Source: Psychromonas aquimarina ATCC BAA-1526
GTDB lineage: Bacteria; Pseudomonadota; Gammaproteobacteria; Enterobacterales; Psychromonadaceae
Assembly: GCF_000428725.1 (NCBI RefSeq)
Contig: NZ_KE386791.1
Location: forward strand, 124,001-188,000
Direction of reading: 5' to 3'
Length of the DNA: 64,000 nucleotides
Under the pieces are notes generated by a model. It was not told where the DNA came from. It did not search any database and saw nothing but the letters and a program-made list of their open reading frames with translations. Shown here one piece after another: positions 61,016 to 64,000 of this stretch (position 1 is its first letter; each line of letters opens with the position of its first letter). Position numbers and translations under genes: made by a program.

Positions 61016-61758
61016 TCAGCAGCGCCCTCGGGGTTAAATTTATAACCTACCCCGAATACCGTCTGAATAATTGGAGTGACTTGATCGGTTAATGCTGTTT
61101 TTGTATCTACTGACAATTTGTTTCGCAGGCGGTTGATATGAGAATTAACCGTGTGTTCATAACCACTATGCTGATAACCCCATACCTGCTCAAGCAGCTG
61201 CGTGCGTGAAAATACCTGATTAGGATGGCGTGCCATAAAACTTAATAAATCAAATTCGGTGGAAGTAAGGTCTAATATTTTTGAATTTAGCAGTGCCTGA
61301 TGACTGCGCAGATCAATTTTCAGCCTGCCGCTGCGGATAAGTGTTTCGTCCTGGCTCTGCTCACTGGTATGGCTGCGGCTGCTTTCTAACAGGTGTACCC
61401 GCCGTAATAAAGCGTGCACTCTTGCCTGCAGCTCGCGAATGCTGAAAGGTTTAGTCATGTAGTCATCAGCACCCACTTCTAGACCGACTACTCTGTCTAT
61501 TTCAGAGGTGCGTGAAGTTAACATTAAAATAGCCTGCTCAGGTCTGCTCTGACGTATTTGTCTGCATATATCCAGGCCGCTGCAGCCGGGCAGGGTGATG
61601 TCTAAGATGAGCAGAGAATACTCTCTGCGGAGAGCCATATCCAGACCTGTATCACCATTGTCACACAGCTCAACATGGATATTAAGATCCTGCATATGTA
61701 CCTTAATCAGTTCGGCGATATCCTGATCATCTTCAACGATCAGTATAGAGTCCTGCAT
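61012..61758 (-). CDS. OmpR-family response regulator
   Basis: A 248-residue receiver plus winged-helix regulator. Acceptor Asp is D53 in LLILDITLPGCSG, with DD near position 10, K in YMTKPFSI, and a Trans_reg_C domain (LTSTEFDLLSFMARHPNQVFSR, HTVNSHINRLRNKL, GVGYKF; split by eye). It is first in the TCS operon and coupled to the kinase. Confidence 0.92.
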   Translation of the reverse strand: MQDSILIVEDDQDIAELIKVHMQDLNIHVELCDNGDTGLDMALRREYSLLILDITLPGCSGLDICRQIRQSRPEQAILMLTSRTSEIDRVVGLEVGADDYMTKPFSIRELQARVHALLRRVHLLESSRSHTSEQSQDETLIRSGRLKIDLRSHQALLNSKILDLTSTEFDLLSFMARHPNQVFSRTQLLEQVWGYQHSGYEHTVNSHINRLRNKLSVDTKTALTDQVTPIIQTVFGVGYKFNPEGAAE

Positions 61759-61897
61759 AATTGTTCCTGTTTACCATTCTCGCTGCCAGTGCATCAGAGG
61801 TTTCTAATATCATAGAAGCGGGCAGAGCTGTTTGCCAGATCTACCCTGATTTGCTCAGTAGAGTTTTATTTCCTTCTGATTCTATTTCAGTTAATTT

Positions 61898-62614
61898 TTA
61901 ATGTTTTTTCCCCGATACGGTTACTGTCACTTTAGCGACTGGGTTTAACCAGCGGTGCACACGTTTATCCAGATCGCTTTGCCCTGCGTTGAGCAGATCG
62001 TCACCAACCACGCCGCGATGAATATGAACCTTGCCGTTACTCTGCGGATCACTGACTCCTGTGCCGTTAACCCCTGCATCACCACCTGGTGCCGCTGGAA
62101 TACCTGGAACGCCTGGTGCACCGCCGGCTCCACCGACAATGAGTTCATCGTTTGCTTCTGTGCCGGCATCATAAGCATTCAACCAGATAGTATAAGTGCC
62201 GTTTTTGCTTGGTATTTTCCAGCTGTCTAAACCAACAAATCCGTCATTAGTCGGCAGCATCATAGCGGCCAGTGACAAGTATCTGTTACCTGCAGATGCT
62301 GATAAAGTAAAACTACTGCCTGCTGAGCCGGCTAACAAACCAGCTGCCGGATTTTCAACTATATCTGCACCGGCCGCTGCCAGGCTGCCGCTGACACCTG
62401 ATATATCACCGCCCTCGGCGAGGGCCTGCAGTTCAGCAGAGGCATCGGCGGCAGGCGTAAAAATATTGGTGCTGTTGTCGTGAGCCGCTGCAATAATCGG
62501 TGTGAAATAGATGCCGTAGCTGAGATTGGTTATGGTAATGTTGAGATCTTTAGCGCCGGCACCTATGCTGAATAGGCTGATTAACCCGGCGGCCGCGAGT
62601 TGTTTGTTATTCAT
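61898..62614 (-). CDS. exported spondin-N-domain protein
   Basis: A 238-residue secreted protein. The start at 62614 (AAGGAG upstream) gives signal MNNKQLAAAGLISLFSIGAG. The body NITITNLSYGIYFTPIIAAAH, split as ITNLSYGIYFTPIIAAAH, and ASAELQALAEGGD match the spondin_N pattern seen in marine bacteria. A Gly/Pro-rich low-complexity stretch (GGAPGVPGIPAAPGGDAG) interrupts it before the HIHRGV strand. Function unknown; likely surface or matrix. It is upstream of a two-component operon on the same strand, 140 bp away. Confidence 0.72.
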   Translation of the reverse strand: MNNKQLAAAGLISLFSIGAGAKDLNITITNLSYGIYFTPIIAAAHDNSTNIFTPAADASAELQALAEGGDISGVSGSLAAAGADIVENPAAGLLAGSAGSSFTLSASAGNRYLSLAAMMLPTNDGFVGLDSWKIPSKNGTYTIWLNAYDAGTEANDELIVGGAGGAPGVPGIPAAPGGDAGVNGTGVSDPQSNGKVHIHRGVVGDDLLNAGQSDLDKRVHRWLNPVAKVTVTVSGKKH

Positions 62615-62782
62615 TGTGAACTCCTTGTGTTGTTTAACAACAATGAAAAGTATAAACAGCACAAATTACGGAGTTATCACTGAGTTATTACAATTTAGTT
62701 GAGAATCTGTTTCTTTTTGCCGCGGATAAAGTAGTACAAGAACAGAAATTTCAGGAAAGCAGCATCGCCCTAAAATTGGTTA

Positions 62783-62820
62783 AGGGACTGCTGAAGCTGT
62801 GATTTTGTGCAGTAGTCCCT
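62783..62820 (-). terminator. hairpin after the HD-GYP gene
   Basis: AGGGACTGCTG / CAGTAGTCCCT, an 11-bp stem with one G-T pair, 17 bp after the HD-GYP stop; on the minus strand AT-rich sequence with ATTTTAG follows. Confidence 0.5.
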
Positions 62821-62836
62821 AGGAATGTATTTATGC

Positions 62837-63886
62837 CTAATCAGCAAAGTCTTTGCTGATTTCAATAATACTGGATATATTTTTTTGAAAAACCGTTACT
62901 AAAGCCGGATCAAAGGCCTCACCAGAGGCCGCATTAATATAATCGACAGCTTTTTTAACGGGCCAGGCATCTTTATAAGATCTTTGTGTTGTCAGTGCAT
63001 CAAAGACATCTGCAATAGCAGTAATACGTCCTTCAATGGGAATCGATTCACCCCGCAATTTAGACGGGTAACCTTTTCCGTCCCAGCGTTCGTGATGTGA
63101 AAGCGCAATAACTCTAGCCATCTGTACTATATCTGAGTCATTACTGCCGATCAGCGCTTCAGCAAAAATAGTATGTTTATCCATTATTATGCGTTCTGCA
63201 TCGTCTAGTTTCCCGGGTTTTAGTAAAATCTTATCAGGCACACCTATTTTACCAATATCGTGTAAAGGCGCGGTCTGTTCAATCATATTGACCAGTTCAG
63301 CGGGAAGTCCGTAACCTTCGGCTAATATGCGTGCATACTTTCCTACGCGGAAGACATGTTTGCCGGTATCGTCATCTTTTAGTTCGCCGGCGACAGCAAG
63401 GCTGTGTAGTAAGGAGTGAATTGATTTATTTAACTGTAGTGTCCTAAGCTGTATTTTCTGCTCTAGTATTTGATTACATTTCTCGTGCAGCAGGTAGCTT
63501 ACACGGATTTTAAGTAAGTTTTTTACTCTTAATATGAGTTCTATTTGATCAACGGGTTTATTGATAAAATCATTTGCGCCGCTTTCTAAAGCGCGGTTTC
63601 TTGTTGTTATACCGATTGTACCGGTAATAATGATAATCGGGAGTTGATCGGGCTCATAGGTTTTTCTCACTTGTTCCATTACCTCAAAGCCGTTGAGGTG
63701 GGGCATTTCCAGATCCAGTAGGATTAAGTCGATTCTCTGCTCTATCAGGGTAGATGCAATCTTTCTCGGATCAGTAAGTGTAATAACACCGGCATTAATT
63801 TCACTTTCAACCAGTTTAGTTAGAATTAGAACATTGGTGATTGAATCATCGCAAATCAGAATATTCAGATCTTCAAAATTATCCAT
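62837..63886 (-). CDS. HD-GYP response regulator (RpfG-like cyclic-di-GMP phosphodiesterase)
   Basis: A 349-residue protein with an N-terminal receiver (LILICDDS-like NILICDDSITNV; acceptor Asp in LILLDLEMPHLNG; NKPVDQIEL) and a C-terminal HD-GYP domain: APLHDIGKIGVPDKILLKPGKL, split as HDIGKIGVPD, then HHERWDGKGYPSKLRGESIP and the ITAIADVFDAL segment. All motif residues for cyclic-di-GMP hydrolysis are present. It is monocistronic here, in a region rich in signalling genes. Confidence 0.9.
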   Translation of the reverse strand: MDNFEDLNILICDDSITNVLILTKLVESEINAGVITLTDPRKIASTLIEQRIDLILLDLEMPHLNGFEVMEQVRKTYEPDQLPIIIITGTIGITTRNRALESGANDFINKPVDQIELILRVKNLLKIRVSYLLHEKCNQILEQKIQLRTLQLNKSIHSLLHSLAVAGELKDDDTGKHVFRVGKYARILAEGYGLPAELVNMIEQTAPLHDIGKIGVPDKILLKPGKLDDAERIIMDKHTIFAEALIGSNDSDIVQMARVIALSHHERWDGKGYPSKLRGESIPIEGRITAIADVFDALTTQRSYKDAWPVKKAVDYINAASGEAFDPALVTVFQKNISSIIEISKDFAD

Positions 63887-64000
63887 TGTGCTTGTACTCT
63901 TCTGTCAGGATATGCTGCTTAGTTTTGTCTGCTGATAAAGCCGTTTATTTATTCGAAAATACGTTTGTTTTTAGAGCAAGTTATCATCAGCATCTATATC
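63887..64000. other. right edge, no gene seen
   Basis: The final 114 bp upstream of the HD-GYP gene hold its leader and probably promoter; nothing else can be supported. Confidence 0.4.

Overview
The window reads as a chromosomal segment of a marine gammaproteobacterium of the Alteromonadales/Vibrionales type, most likely Psychromonas- or Moritella-like. This placement is inference. It rests on DUF3157- and DUF2982-type proteins, a DmeF-type CDF transporter, divergent argO/argP, an adjacent mepK/ldtD pair, many cyclic-di-GMP and two-component genes, and small inverted-repeat elements with TACCAA...TTGGTA ends. I see no rRNA, tRNA, prophage, CRISPR array or intact insertion sequence.

Layout. 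(1) 39-7341: a decayed marC-family gene, then a type IV pilus minor-pilin operon (fimT, pilV, pilW, pilX, pilY1, pilE-like). (2) 7553-10801: a class IV adenylate cyclase, an unknown protein and an M3 oligopeptidase. (3) 11239-24697: the most unusual block. An operon on the minus strand starts with an exported DUF4384/LPP20-like protein, followed by four tandem paralogues that are all lipoproteins with TPR repeats and a C-terminal CHAT cysteine-protease domain with an intact His/Cys dyad. A separate LPP20-type lipoprotein gene points towards the operon's end, and a DUF3157 protein lies upstream. (4) 24929-29349: a transmembrane GGDEF-EAL protein translationally coupled to a membrane-anchored NMT1/TauA-type binding protein, resembling the NspS-MbaA arrangement. 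(5) 29704-33613: cell-wall enzymes MepK and LdtD, then a CDF metal exporter with a MarR regulator and twin operators. (6) 33976-42752: fpr, an orphan vsr, a periplasmic solute-binding-like protein, a DCC protein, a 265-bp miniature element, an FMN glutamate synthase-like protein, glgC, an NTPase, and a GlxA-like AraC regulator whose 3' end is tandemly triplicated. (7) 42866-51259: GNAT, a Bcr/CflA exporter with a divergent LysR, an M20 peptidase, a DUF2982 protein, an acetyltransferase, a cysteine synthase and a YecA/TPR protein, with a second copy of the 159-bp miniature element. (8) 51571-55901: a phosphorelay operon (hybrid kinase, Hpt, response regulator with a degenerate N-terminal receiver). 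(9) 56077-63886: a PEP-CTERM-like exported protein, argO/argP, a DUF3108-like protein, an OmpR-type two-component system, a spondin-domain protein and an HD-GYP response regulator.

Much of the window concerns the envelope and surface-life decisions: pili, surface proteins, cyclic-di-GMP turnover and phosphorelays. The four-paralogue CHAT lipoprotein operon is the best candidate for an undescribed system. Its lipoboxes put the CHAT proteases outside the cytoplasm, unlike the characterised cytosolic CHAT proteases of CRISPR and gasdermin systems.
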